A stretch of 64,000 nucleotides of DNA, from NCBI GenBank assembly GCA_052146815.1, contig JBKQMG010000192.1, positions 1 through 64,000 on the forward strand, read 5' to 3'. Made by a program: the position numbers and the translations under genes. Below, piece after piece: positions 26,049 through 34,535 of the stretch (its first letter is position 1; each line of letters opens with the position of its first letter). The notes beneath the pieces are model-generated. The model searched no databases, was not told where the DNA came from, and worked only from the letters and a program-made list of their open reading frames with translations. This stretch comes from DATJZH01 sp052146815. Lineage in GTDB: Bacteria > Actinomycetota > Actinomycetes > Streptosporangiales > Streptosporangiaceae.

Positions 26049-27506
26049 TCAGTCGTAGCTGGCCTCGATCAGCCAGCAGCCTTCCTGCACAACTGCCAGC
26101 CAGGCACTTCCGTCTTCGGTTACCAGCTGGAACCGGGCCTGCCGACGAGCCTGATCCGGGACCCACCACCGTTCGGTCACCGGCCACGGGCCCGCCCACG
26201 AGGTAACCGCGAGCGGCGGCCCGCCATCTGCTGACAGCCGGGCAGGAAAGCCGGACACCTGAGCCCGCGCCGTGATGGTCACCGGCTCCCCTGCGCTGTC
26301 GGTGATCCTGGCGGGCCGCGGGGCCGGGTACACCGTGGCCGGCGCGGGCGCGGGAATCTTTCCGGGCCAGGGCCGGTCGGGCGGCAGCGAGGGAGCACCG
26401 GCGTCGCCAAAAGGAACCAGCATGACCTGCTCGGCCGGGCTCCGGCCGCCGGCGAGGACCGGCCTGGTCACCGCGCCGTGCCCGAGCATCGCCTGCACCC
26501 GCACGGCGGCGCGCGCGACCCGGTCACTGACGATCGCATCACCCCACAGCCCGAGCTGACGGCCCTCAGCGCGGGTCAGCTGGTCCGGGACCAGGCGCAG
26601 CAGGGTGATCCCACTGACTTCCGCTCCCTCGTTATGCGCCTTGATTTTGCTGGCCGGCCCCGGGCGGCCGCCATGCCTGCCACGGGCGCCTGCTTCCCGC
26701 CCGGCCCGCCAGCCGTCCAGCTGCCAGCGCACCCGCTCGGCCACCGCGAGCGCGGACAGCAGCCCGTCGTGCCGCCACAGCCGGGTGATTTCCTGTCCGT
26801 TCTCGCAGACCACCTGCACCTGGAGCCTTACGCAGGAAAGCCCGCTGACGGCCAGAACGGCGTCCATCTGATCGGCGAGTGCCTTGGCGGCGAACACCAC
26901 GGGCTCGGACTGCTCGGCCGGCGGGTCGAACTCACGCTCAGCAGAAAAGTCGACCGTAGGCGGACGGGGGGCCAGCGGGCGGGGATCCAGCCCGCGGGCG
27001 AGCCGATGGGCCAGCGCGCCCTGCGTTCCGAATCGGCCCGCCGCCTCGGCGGGCGGCAGCGCGGCGAACTCCCCCAGCGTCGTCAGGCCCAGCCGGGGCA
27101 GCACGTCATCCAGTTCTGGAATCGCCAGTACCGCGACCGGAAGCGGCGCGAGGAACGCAGCCGCCGCTCCCGGCGGGACTACTACCCCGGACGGCTCTTG
27201 CCTGGCCGCCAGCAGCGCGGCGAACATGCCATCGGCGACGCCGCACCGGCAGGCGAAACCGCGGCCGGTCACGGCATCGCTGATTTTCCTCGCGAGCTGC
27301 TCCTCGCCGCCGAAGTACCGGGCTGGCCCCAGGGCGGCGATGGCGCAGACACCCGGTCGCAGCACCTCTACCTGCGGGCAGAACTCTTCCACCACACTCA
27401 CTACCCGCTCGAACTCGCGCGCCGCGTCGGCGTCCGGGGCCTCCGGCAGCCAGTCAGGGCAGTACACGGCGAGGACCCGCCGGTGCACGCTGTCACGGGC
27501 GCTCAT
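26049..27506 (-). CDS. imuB: ImuB, inactive Y-family polymerase-like mutasome protein
   Basis: A 485-residue Y-family-like protein. The N-terminus reads VLAVYCPDWLPEAP where an active polymerase has its metal-binding acidic motif, so the catalytic carboxylates are missing, as in ImuB. FGTQGALAHRLARGLDPRPL is the conserved finger/thumb region. At residues 317-322 QLGLWG matches the beta-clamp motif by which mycobacterial ImuB (QLPLWG) recruits DnaE2 to the sliding clamp. The C-terminal tail (FQLVTEDGSAWLAVVQEGCW) is the ImuB-specific end. It follows imuA' by 46 bases and precedes the HNH gene. Known role of the family: hub of the mutasome. Confidence 0.92.
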   Translation of the reverse strand: MSARDSVHRRVLAVYCPDWLPEAPDADAAREFERVVSVVEEFCPQVEVLRPGVCAIAALGPARYFGGEEQLARKISDAVTGRGFACRCGVADGMFAALLAARQEPSGVVVPPGAAAAFLAPLPVAVLAIPELDDVLPRLGLTTLGEFAALPPAEAAGRFGTQGALAHRLARGLDPRPLAPRPPTVDFSAEREFDPPAEQSEPVVFAAKALADQMDAVLAVSGLSCVRLQVQVVCENGQEITRLWRHDGLLSALAVAERVRWQLDGWRAGREAGARGRHGGRPGPASKIKAHNEGAEVSGITLLRLVPDQLTRAEGRQLGLWGDAIVSDRVARAAVRVQAMLGHGAVTRPVLAGGRSPAEQVMLVPFGDAGAPSLPPDRPWPGKIPAPAPATVYPAPRPARITDSAGEPVTITARAQVSGFPARLSADGGPPLAVTSWAGPWPVTERWWVPDQARRQARFQLVTEDGSAWLAVVQEGCWLIEASYD

Positions 27507-27552
27507 CCGTGCTCACGCTCACGGGCGCCAGATGCGCTCATCCCACACGTGC

Positions 27553-28368
27553 TCATCCGGTACTCAGCCCCTGCCAGCAAACAGGCTCCATCCCGAAGGA
27601 CGCCGCATCGACATCGTCGCCCGCCTGATCGGCTGCGGCGGCCACTGACCCGTCCGGACCCGGCAGCCACAGCCACCGCGCCCGCGGCCGCGACCATGCG
27701 CCCCGGCCGTCGGCCACGACCTGAACCCTGCGGGCCCGCAGCCGCCCGTGTCCGGCGCCGATCCCCGTCCATTCCTGCTGGGCGATGCGCAGCCGGGTCG
27801 CCGCGCCCTCCCACTCCTCCGCCACCAGGAGCACACCCGCGTACCGGCGGACCGCCGCCTCGACCCGGCGCCGCAACTGTGCTGACGGCCGCTGCGGCGG
27901 CCGGAGCAGGACGATCTCGAAGCCGTCCAGCAGCGACGCCGTCACCTGCGGCCAGCCGTCGCCCGGATCGGCGACCAGCAGCAGCCGGTCCGGGTCCAGG
28001 CCTGCATCGACCGCGGACCGCGCCCCGAACTCGGGCACCCCGGCCACTGCGCACCACGCGCCGTCCGCCGAGGCCTGCGCGGCCAGCACCAGGCATAGCA
28101 GGCTCCAGCAGCCCGTCGTGACCACCGAGCCGCGCTGCAGGCCGCCCGCGGGCAGCAGCCCGTGCAGGGCCGGGTGGACCGGCAGCACGTCCTCCCCCGG
28201 CAGAACCGGCGCAGGCTCGGCTCCCTGCAGAACGCCGTTCGCGGGGGAATCAGCCCTATCCGGCCTCATCGGATCCGCGGACGGCCAGGCGTCATGCGGA
28301 CCGTGGCGCTCTGGAGAACCGTAGTCCTGCGGAGACAGCGGCGTGACCTGCGCGACCCCGGCACCCAT
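27553..28368 (-). CDS. imuA': ImuA', RecA-like mutasome accessory protein
   Basis: A 271-residue protein matching actinobacterial ImuA'. The RecA-like core reads VHPALHGLLPAGGLQRGSVV, WCAVAGVPEFGARSAVDAGL, DPDRLLLVADPGDGWPQV and GFEIVLLRPPQRPSAQLRRR; no classical Walker A motif is present. The first 55 residues are variable. ATG 28368 is used: a promoter -10 region ends 7 nt upstream and there is no ribosome site. The family works with ImuB and DnaE2 in damage-induced mutagenesis. It heads the cluster and its promoter is covered by a strong SOS palindrome. Confidence 0.88.
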   Translation of the reverse strand: MGAGVAQVTPLSPQDYGSPERHGPHDAWPSADPMRPDRADSPANGVLQGAEPAPVLPGEDVLPVHPALHGLLPAGGLQRGSVVTTGCWSLLCLVLAAQASADGAWCAVAGVPEFGARSAVDAGLDPDRLLLVADPGDGWPQVTASLLDGFEIVLLRPPQRPSAQLRRRVEAAVRRYAGVLLVAEEWEGAATRLRIAQQEWTGIGAGHGRLRARRVQVVADGRGAWSRPRARWLWLPGPDGSVAAAADQAGDDVDAASFGMEPVCWQGLSTG

Positions 28369-28371
28369 AAC

Positions 28372-28405
28372 GACAATGATCGAACAGAATTTCGATCATT
28401 GTCAA
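28372..28405 (-). promoter_or_regulatory. LexA palindrome over the imuA' promoter
   Basis: A perfect inverted repeat with 13-base arms (GACAATGATCGAA and its complement) around 6 bases occupies 28372-28403. Read toward imuA' it contains TCGAAATTCTGTTCGA, 15 of 16 positions of the mycobacterial-type SOS box if the free middle bases are ignored. A perfect -35, TTGACA (28400-28405), and a weak -10 flank it, and the ATG follows at once, so LexA would sit between -35 and -10 of a leaderless promoter. Confidence 0.82.
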
Positions 28406-28502
28406 GTACATGACCACCGCTCGAACTCCAGTCATCCAGACGCGAGTGCGTCACACCCCGGTAAGCAAGCACAGGTAGCTCAGCGCGGTCAGTCAGCGCC
28501 GG

Positions 28503-29576
28503 TTACTCCGTTTCGCCAGCCGACTGCGTGAGCACGGGCGGCGAACCGGCCGGCTCGCCGGCTGACTCGCGGGCCTTCCGCGCGTCGATCCACGCGTCCA
28601 CGATCGCCCACTGGGCCCGTAGCCACTGGTAGCGCTCGCCTGAGTCGACCCGCTCGGCGGGAGCTTCCTCATACCACCAGCGGATGGTCATCGGCCGCCC
28701 GGTCAGCGGCAGCGCATCCCAGACCTGCCGCACGGTGACCAGGTCGTCCAGCCCGGTGTGGGCCACGACGATCACATCCAGGTCCGGACGCGCCGCGAGG
28801 CACGCGAGCACGCCGCCCGGTCGCGGCGGCAGCACGTGGGCATTAGTGGCCGCATCTGACGCCGCCCGGTGATCGCCGTCGCGGCGAAGCCGGGCTATCG
28901 CCTGGCGCAGCCGCCGGGGAGTCCAGTTGCCACCCTCGGGGAAGATCAGCATGGCGTCACTGCCGTGCAGGTCCCGAGCCCGCTCGGCCAGTTGCCCGGC
29001 CGCATCATGCCCGGCCTTCAGCCGGGCCGGCAGGAAGCAGGCCGACAGGCGGGTCAGCACCGTGTCCAGGCCCGGATCCCATTGCAGGGTGTCCTTGAGC
29101 ACGACGACCGGGCGCCGGTGGTAGCGGGACAGGAGCAGGTGGACCAGCGTGAACGAGTCACCGAGGCCGCCGTGCCTGGCCAGCACCAGCAGCGGGCGGT
29201 CATTGATGACGGCGGCGTCCGGCGGCTCCTCCAGCTCGACATGGAAGCCCAGCAGCGGCCGTCCCGCCGCGACGATCAGCGACAGCGCCCAGCCCAGCAA
29301 GCCGATATGCACCGCAGTCCAGCGCTCTTCGACGCGCCGCCCGCGCAGCGGATGCCGCAGCCACAGTCCCGTCGCGGCGACCAGCAGGCAGACATCAGCG
29401 AATACGTACACCACGGCGAACAGCGCCAGCCGCATCGGACGGCGATGGCGGCTCAGCGGCGTCGCGATCACGGTCACCGCGGCGATCAGGACGAAGATCA
29501 GGCTCAGCACGACGGCGACCGGCAGCCAGAGCGGGCGCACGATCACCCGCCGGATTCCCGCGGGCGGCGGCTTCAT
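28503..29576 (-). CDS. membrane-bound PlsC-type acyltransferase
   Basis: A 357-residue protein with two or three N-terminal membrane spans (about 15-40, 48-72 and 88-105) and a PlsC-type acyltransferase domain: HX4D motif in LARHGGLGDSFTL (about 133-145) and the acceptor motif FPEGGNWTPRR (about 213-223). Such enzymes transfer acyl chains to glycerolipids at the inner membrane. Its ATG overlaps the patatin gene's stop (ATGA), so both are made from one mRNA; together they could remodel lipids by removing and re-adding acyl chains. The exact acceptor is unknown. Confidence 0.82.
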   Translation of the reverse strand: MKPPPAGIRRVIVRPLWLPVAVVLSLIFVLIAAVTVIATPLSRHRRPMRLALFAVVYVFADVCLLVAATGLWLRHPLRGRRVEERWTAVHIGLLGWALSLIVAAGRPLLGFHVELEEPPDAAVINDRPLLVLARHGGLGDSFTLVHLLLSRYHRRPVVVLKDTLQWDPGLDTVLTRLSACFLPARLKAGHDAAGQLAERARDLHGSDAMLIFPEGGNWTPRRLRQAIARLRRDGDHRAASDAATNAHVLPPRPGGVLACLAARPDLDVIVVAHTGLDDLVTVRQVWDALPLTGRPMTIRWWYEEAPAERVDSGERYQWLRAQWAIVDAWIDARKARESAGEPAGSPPVLTQSAGETE

Positions 29577-30448
29577 GACTGGTCACGCTGGGCGTCCAGG
29601 TACGCGGCCGTCGCCTCGTAGCCGCGCTGAATCCGGCTGGCGACCGAGGCGGAACTGCGGTAGCGCACCGAGATCAGCGGCGTCGTCTCCTCCCCGCTGG
29701 GCAGCACATGCGCCCGGACTGTCGCGGGCAGGGTCGCCATTTCTTCCACAAAACGGTGTCGCCTGGCCACCTCGAACGCGACCAGGCCGACGTCCCACGG
29801 GGAACGGGGAGCCGAGAGCGGGCGCTCAATCCGTCCCACATGCAGAACGTAAATCTCGGTAGCCCCGAGGGCCAGGGCCCGGCCGACGGGAATGGAATGC
29901 ACCAGACCGCCGTCCAGGAAATGCTCATCGCCAATCCGCACCGGCGGCAGCAGGCCAGGGACCGCGCACGAGGCCAGCACGGCATCGGTCAGGCTGCCGG
30001 CGGTGAACCAGTGCGCCGCCGCGCGCTCGATGCTGGCCGCCACGCACTGGAACTGGACCGGCAGATCCTCGATCAAGGGCGGCAGCTGGTCGGCCAGTAG
30101 CTGGCGGAGCGGCTCAGCGGAGTGCAGATGCGTCCGGTGCCGGACGAGCGTGCCGGCCTGAGACAGCAGCGAGCCGGAAAATATCCCGGAGTCCGACAGT
30201 GAGCCCCACAGTTTTTCCAGCGCGTCGGCCCCGGCCGCAGACGGATCCGCGGAGATCGCGGCTCCGTTCAGTGCACCGACGCTGGTCCCCACCACCAGCG
30301 ATGGACGGATCCCGTGCTCAAGCAGTGCGCGGAGCATCCCCACCTGCGTGGCACCAAGCAGCCCGCCACCGCCAAGCACGAAGGCGACCCGCACCGACTG
30401 GTCCGGGGCAGACGGCTCCGGGGCAGACAGATCCGGGTCAGCGGCCAT
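29573..30448 (-). CDS. patatin-like phospholipase
   Basis: A 291-residue cytoplasmic serine lipase of the patatin family. Motifs: oxyanion loop VLGGGGLLGATQ (about 24-35), nucleophile GTSVGAL (about 54-60, Ser) and the dyad Asp in FLDGGLVHSIPVG. The C-terminal part (ISVRYRSSASVASRIQRGYE) is the usual helical end of NTE/RssA-type proteins. It should cleave acyl chains from phospholipids or other acyl esters. First gene of a two-gene operon with the acyltransferase. No signal peptide. Confidence 0.88.
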   Translation of the reverse strand: MAADPDLSAPEPSAPDQSVRVAFVLGGGGLLGATQVGMLRALLEHGIRPSLVVGTSVGALNGAAISADPSAAGADALEKLWGSLSDSGIFSGSLLSQAGTLVRHRTHLHSAEPLRQLLADQLPPLIEDLPVQFQCVAASIERAAAHWFTAGSLTDAVLASCAVPGLLPPVRIGDEHFLDGGLVHSIPVGRALALGATEIYVLHVGRIERPLSAPRSPWDVGLVAFEVARRHRFVEEMATLPATVRAHVLPSGEETTPLISVRYRSSASVASRIQRGYEATAAYLDAQRDQS

Positions 30449-30548
30449 GCCACATGCTTACACGCCAGTTCGCCGCGAGACCGCGCGGCCCGCTGAGACA
30501 CAGCGCCGCCCGCGCTAGCGAGGCGCGGCCAGCCAACCGTGGCAGGAA

Positions 30549-30614
30549 TCAGCCGTTCCGGCCACGAACCTCAGCCGTTCCGGTTACGAACCTCAGCCGT
30601 TCCGGGAGCGAAAC
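30549..30614. repeat. 22-bp tandem repeat, three copies
   Basis: TCAGCCGTTCCGGCCACGAA and two variants of the same 22-base unit follow at 30549, 30571 and 30593, differing at 2-4 positions near the end of each unit. The repeat lies in the 270-base gap between the patatin and lysozyme-like genes. Confidence 0.85.
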
Positions 30615-30718
30615 TCGCCCTTTCCGGCAATGACGCGGCGACGCGCGAAAGCAGAGGTGATCACAGGATTCTGTTCCGATTGACGCTGATCATCACGAGG
30701 TAGTACAGGTAACGAATT

Positions 30719-31852
30719 ATGCGGCGCGAATTAGGTTCACCTTCGGGACGGCACGCCTGGCTTATCGCCCGTGTAGTCGCCCTGCTGCTCATTGCCACCA
30801 CAGGGGTTGTCGCGATCGTGCACTACTCCAGCTTCGGAGCAGCGCTCGCGACAGCACATGAGGCGACCACGACCGCGCGGCGCACCGATGCGGTGACCCT
30901 CCCGCCGGCGCATCATCGCGCGCCCAAGCGACCGACGGTCGCGGCGCCACCGCCCGGGGCGGCGGCCGCCAAGGCCAGCAACGGCAGCGCTCACGCGGCG
31001 TCCGGCCCCGACGAGCGGTCCGGGCCACCGCCGGGGTCTGCCCCGCCCGCCGGCGCGCCGCCGCCGCCCGGCGCGCCCCCGCCGGGATCTGGGCCGCCGG
31101 GATCTGGGCCGGCCGGCGCCGGGCCGCTAATGCTCGGCACAGGCGCACCGTTGCATTTCCGCACCCTGCCCCCGCGGGCGAAACTGCCCACTGGGGCGCA
31201 GTGCGCCCGGTGGGTCCGGGCCTCCCCGAGCCCGGAGAACAAGTCCGTCAACAAAAAGGACAACCACATCACCGGCCAGCACGTGGGGGCCCGGTTCTTC
31301 TCCGGCGACGCCGCCGCGGCCGCGAGGCTCGCCCGCAGGATCAACGGTGATTTCACCGGCACGACCGCGGAGATCCTGCGGTGGGCCGCGTGCAAGTGGG
31401 GCATCAGCCAGAACATTGTCTTCGCCCAGGCCGCAGTCGAGAGCTGGTGGCGGCAGACCACGCTCGGCGACTGGGGCACCGACGCCAAGGCGTGCCCGCC
31501 CGGACATGGCCTTGGGGCTGACGGCAAGGCCGGCGAGTGCCCGCAGAGCTACGGCATCTTGCAGAACAGGTATCCCTACGAGCAGGCGAGCTGGCCCGGG
31601 ATCGGCCGGTCGACGGCAATGAACGCCGATGCGGCCTACGCCACCTGGCGCTCCTGCTACGACGGCTACGAGACCTGGCTGAATACGGTGCCGCGCGGCA
31701 GCCAGTATCACGCGGGCGACGTGTGGGGGTGCGTCGGCCGGTGGTTCGCCGGGCGCTGGCGCACCGCGGCCGCTGACGGGTACATCAAGCGGGTCAAGCA
31801 GTACCTGCGCGAGCGGATCTGGGAGAAGCCCTACTTCCGGCAGATCGGCTGA
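30719..31852 (+). CDS. secreted lysozyme-like (transglycosylase-fold) protein
   Basis: A 377-residue protein: membrane anchor or signal segment (about 16-38), Pro/Ala/Gly-rich linker (about 60-140, with repeated GPPGS and APPPPG), and a C-terminal lysozyme-like domain (about 160-377). The domain has GISQNIVFAQAAVESWW with the likely catalytic Glu 241, ECPQSYGILQNRYPYEQASW and four or more cysteines (162, 225, 259, 274). It probably cleaves cell-wall glycan outside the membrane. ATG 30719 follows AGG by about 9 nt. TTGACG lies 40 bases upstream and may be the -35. No close tested family is recalled, so the activity is inferred. Confidence 0.72.
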   Translation: MRRELGSPSGRHAWLIARVVALLLIATTGVVAIVHYSSFGAALATAHEATTTARRTDAVTLPPAHHRAPKRPTVAAPPPGAAAAKASNGSAHAASGPDERSGPPPGSAPPAGAPPPPGAPPPGSGPPGSGPAGAGPLMLGTGAPLHFRTLPPRAKLPTGAQCARWVRASPSPENKSVNKKDNHITGQHVGARFFSGDAAAAARLARRINGDFTGTTAEILRWAACKWGISQNIVFAQAAVESWWRQTTLGDWGTDAKACPPGHGLGADGKAGECPQSYGILQNRYPYEQASWPGIGRSTAMNADAAYATWRSCYDGYETWLNTVPRGSQYHAGDVWGCVGRWFAGRWRTAAADGYIKRVKQYLRERIWEKPYFRQIG

Positions 31853-31856
31853 TTGA

Positions 31857-32324
31857 CCTCGCCTGCCACACTGGTCAGATGCCGTCTTCCCCGAGACCGA
31901 GGGCACTGGCGACCTCGACTTTCACGCGATCCTGGCTCGGCCGCCGTCGCCGGATCAGGGCGCCGCACTGGCCACACTCGAGGCACAAATGGCCCGGCTT
32001 CATCCTCAGCACGGCGCTGACCTGGACGGGTGGGTCATTTTGCTGGACGACGCCCGCGGGTCGCGACCGCCTGCGCACCTGCTGCGGCCTTTCGCCATGC
32101 TTAACGCCTGCCGGATCATCCGCAGCGTGGCCGAGGACGATGTCGTGCAGTCCAAGTTCGGCTCGGCCTGGTGGGGACTGGACCATCTGCCCGCCGAGCA
32201 TCACGCGGCCATCCGCGCGGCCTTGGCGCGCTACCGCGGCGCTGCCACCGCGCAGGAAAACGCGGCACTGGCCAGGGGCCGGGCGGCGATCATGACTCTG
32301 GCCGCCCGCGAGCTCGGGCGCTGA
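31857..32324 (+). pseudogene. DUF4111/AadA-type nucleotidyltransferase, 5'-truncated
   Basis: The frame from 31857 encodes HWSDAVFPETEGTGDLDFHA, part of a nucleotidyltransferase-like N-domain, then a DUF4111 C-domain: WVILLDDARGSRPPAHLLRP, AMLNACRIIRSVAEDD and FGSAWWGLDHLPAEHHAAIR. An in-frame TGA at 31854-31856 precedes it, and no ATG, GTG or TTG occurs before the ATG at 31989, which would omit the N-domain. So the 5' end of the gene is lost at the edge of the lysozyme-like gene. An intact relative would add a nucleotide to an aminoglycoside or other small alcohol; the shortened 111-residue product may still be made but should be inactive. Confidence 0.65.
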
Positions 32325-32332
32325 GCCGCCCC

Positions 32333-33040
32333 ATGGTCCGCGGCCGGAGGCTGCCCTTCCGGATGCTGCCACCGCGGACACTGCTGCGCCGGTACGCGGT
32401 CGCCTGGCTGTACCTGACGGGCTTCGTGCTGGTCGAGCTCGTGTACACGGGCCTGCCCGGCCGCGATCAGAACGCGCTCGAGCAGTGGGCCAGCACCAAT
32501 GTGATCAACCTGCACCATGACCCGGTCGGCTCGCTGGTCGTCTCGGCTTTCCTCGCGTCAGGCTCTGTCGGGGCGTGGCCGCTGCTCATCGCGCTGGCCC
32601 TGTTCGGCGCCAACCGGGCCCTGGGCAACTGGCGCACGGCGCTGGTCTGCGTCGCCGGGCAGCTGGTCGGCACGCTGGTGAGCGAGGGCATCGTGGATTA
32701 CCGCGTCGGGCACGGCTCACTGCCCGCCAGCAGCCTGCGCATTCTCGACATCGGGCCGTCCTACGTCGTGGTGTCCGCGATCGCGGTGGCCGTGCTCTAC
32801 GGCACGTGGCCGGCCCGGATTGCGGCCGCGCTCGACCTCGCCATCCTCGTCTTCGCCGGTCACATCTTCAGCGGGCTCAGCCAGCTGGACGTCGCGGCCG
32901 TCGGGCACACGACGGCGATCGTGACCGCCGTCCTGCTCGGCAGCGCGCTCGCCTGGCAGAAACGCCGCAGCGAGCAGCTCCCGCCAGCGCCGGGCCGCGG
33001 CGAACTGGCTGACGACGTGGACGCGGCCGCTGGACAGTGA
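32333..33040 (+). CDS. rhomboid-like membrane protein
   Basis: A 235-residue protein with about six membrane spans. ASTNVINLHHDPVGSLVVSA, ILDIGPSYVVVSAIAVAVLY and LDVAAVGHTTAIVTAVLLGS match the actinobacterial rhomboid-like family. The spot equivalent to the rhomboid serine motif GxSx reads GPSY and a His is present in the last span, so a Ser-His pair is possible, but proteolysis has not been shown for this group. ATG 32333 (MVRGRRLPF) follows the DUF4111 remnant by 8 bases; ATG 32363 is an alternative. Role unknown. Confidence 0.75.
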   Translation: MVRGRRLPFRMLPPRTLLRRYAVAWLYLTGFVLVELVYTGLPGRDQNALEQWASTNVINLHHDPVGSLVVSAFLASGSVGAWPLLIALALFGANRALGNWRTALVCVAGQLVGTLVSEGIVDYRVGHGSLPASSLRILDIGPSYVVVSAIAVAVLYGTWPARIAAALDLAILVFAGHIFSGLSQLDVAAVGHTTAIVTAVLLGSALAWQKRRSEQLPPAPGRGELADDVDAAAGQ

Positions 33041-33299
33041 GCGCGAGCGGGACCGAGGCCGCCCCCGAGCTCAGGCAGCCGGAGCCGCTGGCCAGCGAGA
33101 CGCCGAACGAGGCACTCTGACGGCTGCCAGGCTGGCCGGCCGCGAGCGCACGCCGGTGCGGTTATGCGACTATCTCGATAGACTGCATAGGAAACTGAGT
33201 GCAGGGACATGGCCGCGGTCGCATGGCCGAGGGCACAGCAGCAGGCGGCCTGCCGCGTGCAGCACGCCCGCGGGCGGTACAAAGGAGCGAGCACTGACT

Positions 33300-34535
33300 A
33301 TGCCGACGTCGTCCCTGCATCTGGCGGTCGCGCTGGACGGGGCCGGGTGGCATCCGGCCGCATGGCGCGAGCCGGAGGCCCGGCCCGGCGAGCTCTTCAC
33401 CGCGGGCTACTGGACTGACCTGGTGCGCGAGGCGGAGCACGGCCTGCTCGACCTCGTGACGATCGAGGACGGGCTCGGCTTGCAGTCGGCCCGCTACGGC
33501 GAGCCTGACGAGCGCACCGACCAGGTGCGCGGCCGCCTCGACGCGGTCCTCATCGCCGCCCGGGTCGCGCCGCTGACCAGGCATATCGGCCTCGTTCCGA
33601 CTGCGGTCGTGACGCACACCGAGCCGTTCCATCTGTCCAAGGCGATCGCGACGCTCGACTACGTCAGTTCCGGCCGGGCGGGCGTGCGGGTTCAGGTGTC
33701 GTCGCGCCAGCACGAGGCCGCGCATTTCGGCCGCCGGACGTTCCCCGAGTTCAGCCTCGACGACCGCGCCGACCCGGCCGTCCAGCAGCTGATCAGCGAA
33801 CTGTTCGACGAGGCGGCCGACTACGTCGAGGTCCTGCGGCGGCTGTGGGACAGCTGGGAAGACGACGCCGAGATCCGGGACGTCGCCACCGGCCGGTTCG
33901 TCGACCGGGAGAAGCTGCACAACATCGACTTTGCCGGGGAGTATTTCAGCGTCAAGGGGCCGTCGATCACCCCGCGGCCGCCGCAGGGGCAGCCGCTTGT
34001 CAGCGCGCTGGCCCACCAGCGCGTGCCCTACCGGCTGGTCGCCCGCTGCGCCGACGTGGGATACGTCACGCCGCGTGACGCCGGCCACGCCAGGGCCATC
34101 GTCACCAGGATCAGGGACGAGCAGGAAAGGGCGGGGCGCGGGGCGGAGACGGTGCATATTCTTGCTGATCTCGTGGTTTTCCTGGACGACGAGCCCGGCG
34201 CCGCGGCCGACCGCAAGGCCCGGCTGGACGAGCGGGCCGGCGACGAGTACGGCAGCGATGCGACGATTTTCGCCGGGACGCCGTCGCAGCTGGCCGACCT
34301 GCTGCAGGACTGGCAGGCCAGTGGCCTGTCCGGGTTCCGGCTGCGCCCCGGCGCGATCCCCCGCGACCTGGCGGCCGTTACCACGGGCCTGGTGCCGGAA
34401 CTGCAGCGCCGCGGCGCCTTCCGCACGGCCTACGAGGCAGCCACGCTGCGGGGCCTGCTCGGCCTCCCCCGGCCGGCCAACCGCTACGCGAGCGCCACCG
34501 TGAGCACTCCCGGCCCGGAAGGACTCAGGTCATGA
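33300..34535 (+). CDS. LLM class flavin-dependent monooxygenase (operon gene 1)
   Basis: A 411-residue luciferase-like TIM-barrel protein: LHLAVALDGAGWHPAAWR at the start, LVTIEDGLGLQ, THTEPFHLSKAIATLDYVSS and RAGVRVQVSSRQHEAAHFGR, then PLVSALAHQRVPYRLVARCA. Relatives oxidise sulfonates, aminopolycarboxylates or similar compounds with reduced FMN. ATG 33300 has AAAGGAG 12 nt upstream; the longer frame from 33156 adds a basic leader unlike the family. A palindrome CTATCTCGATAG (33169-33180) upstream may be a control site. Its stop overlaps the next gene (ATGA). First of five translationally coupled genes. Confidence 0.85.
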   Translation: MPTSSLHLAVALDGAGWHPAAWREPEARPGELFTAGYWTDLVREAEHGLLDLVTIEDGLGLQSARYGEPDERTDQVRGRLDAVLIAARVAPLTRHIGLVPTAVVTHTEPFHLSKAIATLDYVSSGRAGVRVQVSSRQHEAAHFGRRTFPEFSLDDRADPAVQQLISELFDEAADYVEVLRRLWDSWEDDAEIRDVATGRFVDREKLHNIDFAGEYFSVKGPSITPRPPQGQPLVSALAHQRVPYRLVARCADVGYVTPRDAGHARAIVTRIRDEQERAGRGAETVHILADLVVFLDDEPGAAADRKARLDERAGDEYGSDATIFAGTPSQLADLLQDWQASGLSGFRLRPGAIPRDLAAVTTGLVPELQRRGAFRTAYEAATLRGLLGLPRPANRYASATVSTPGPEGLRS

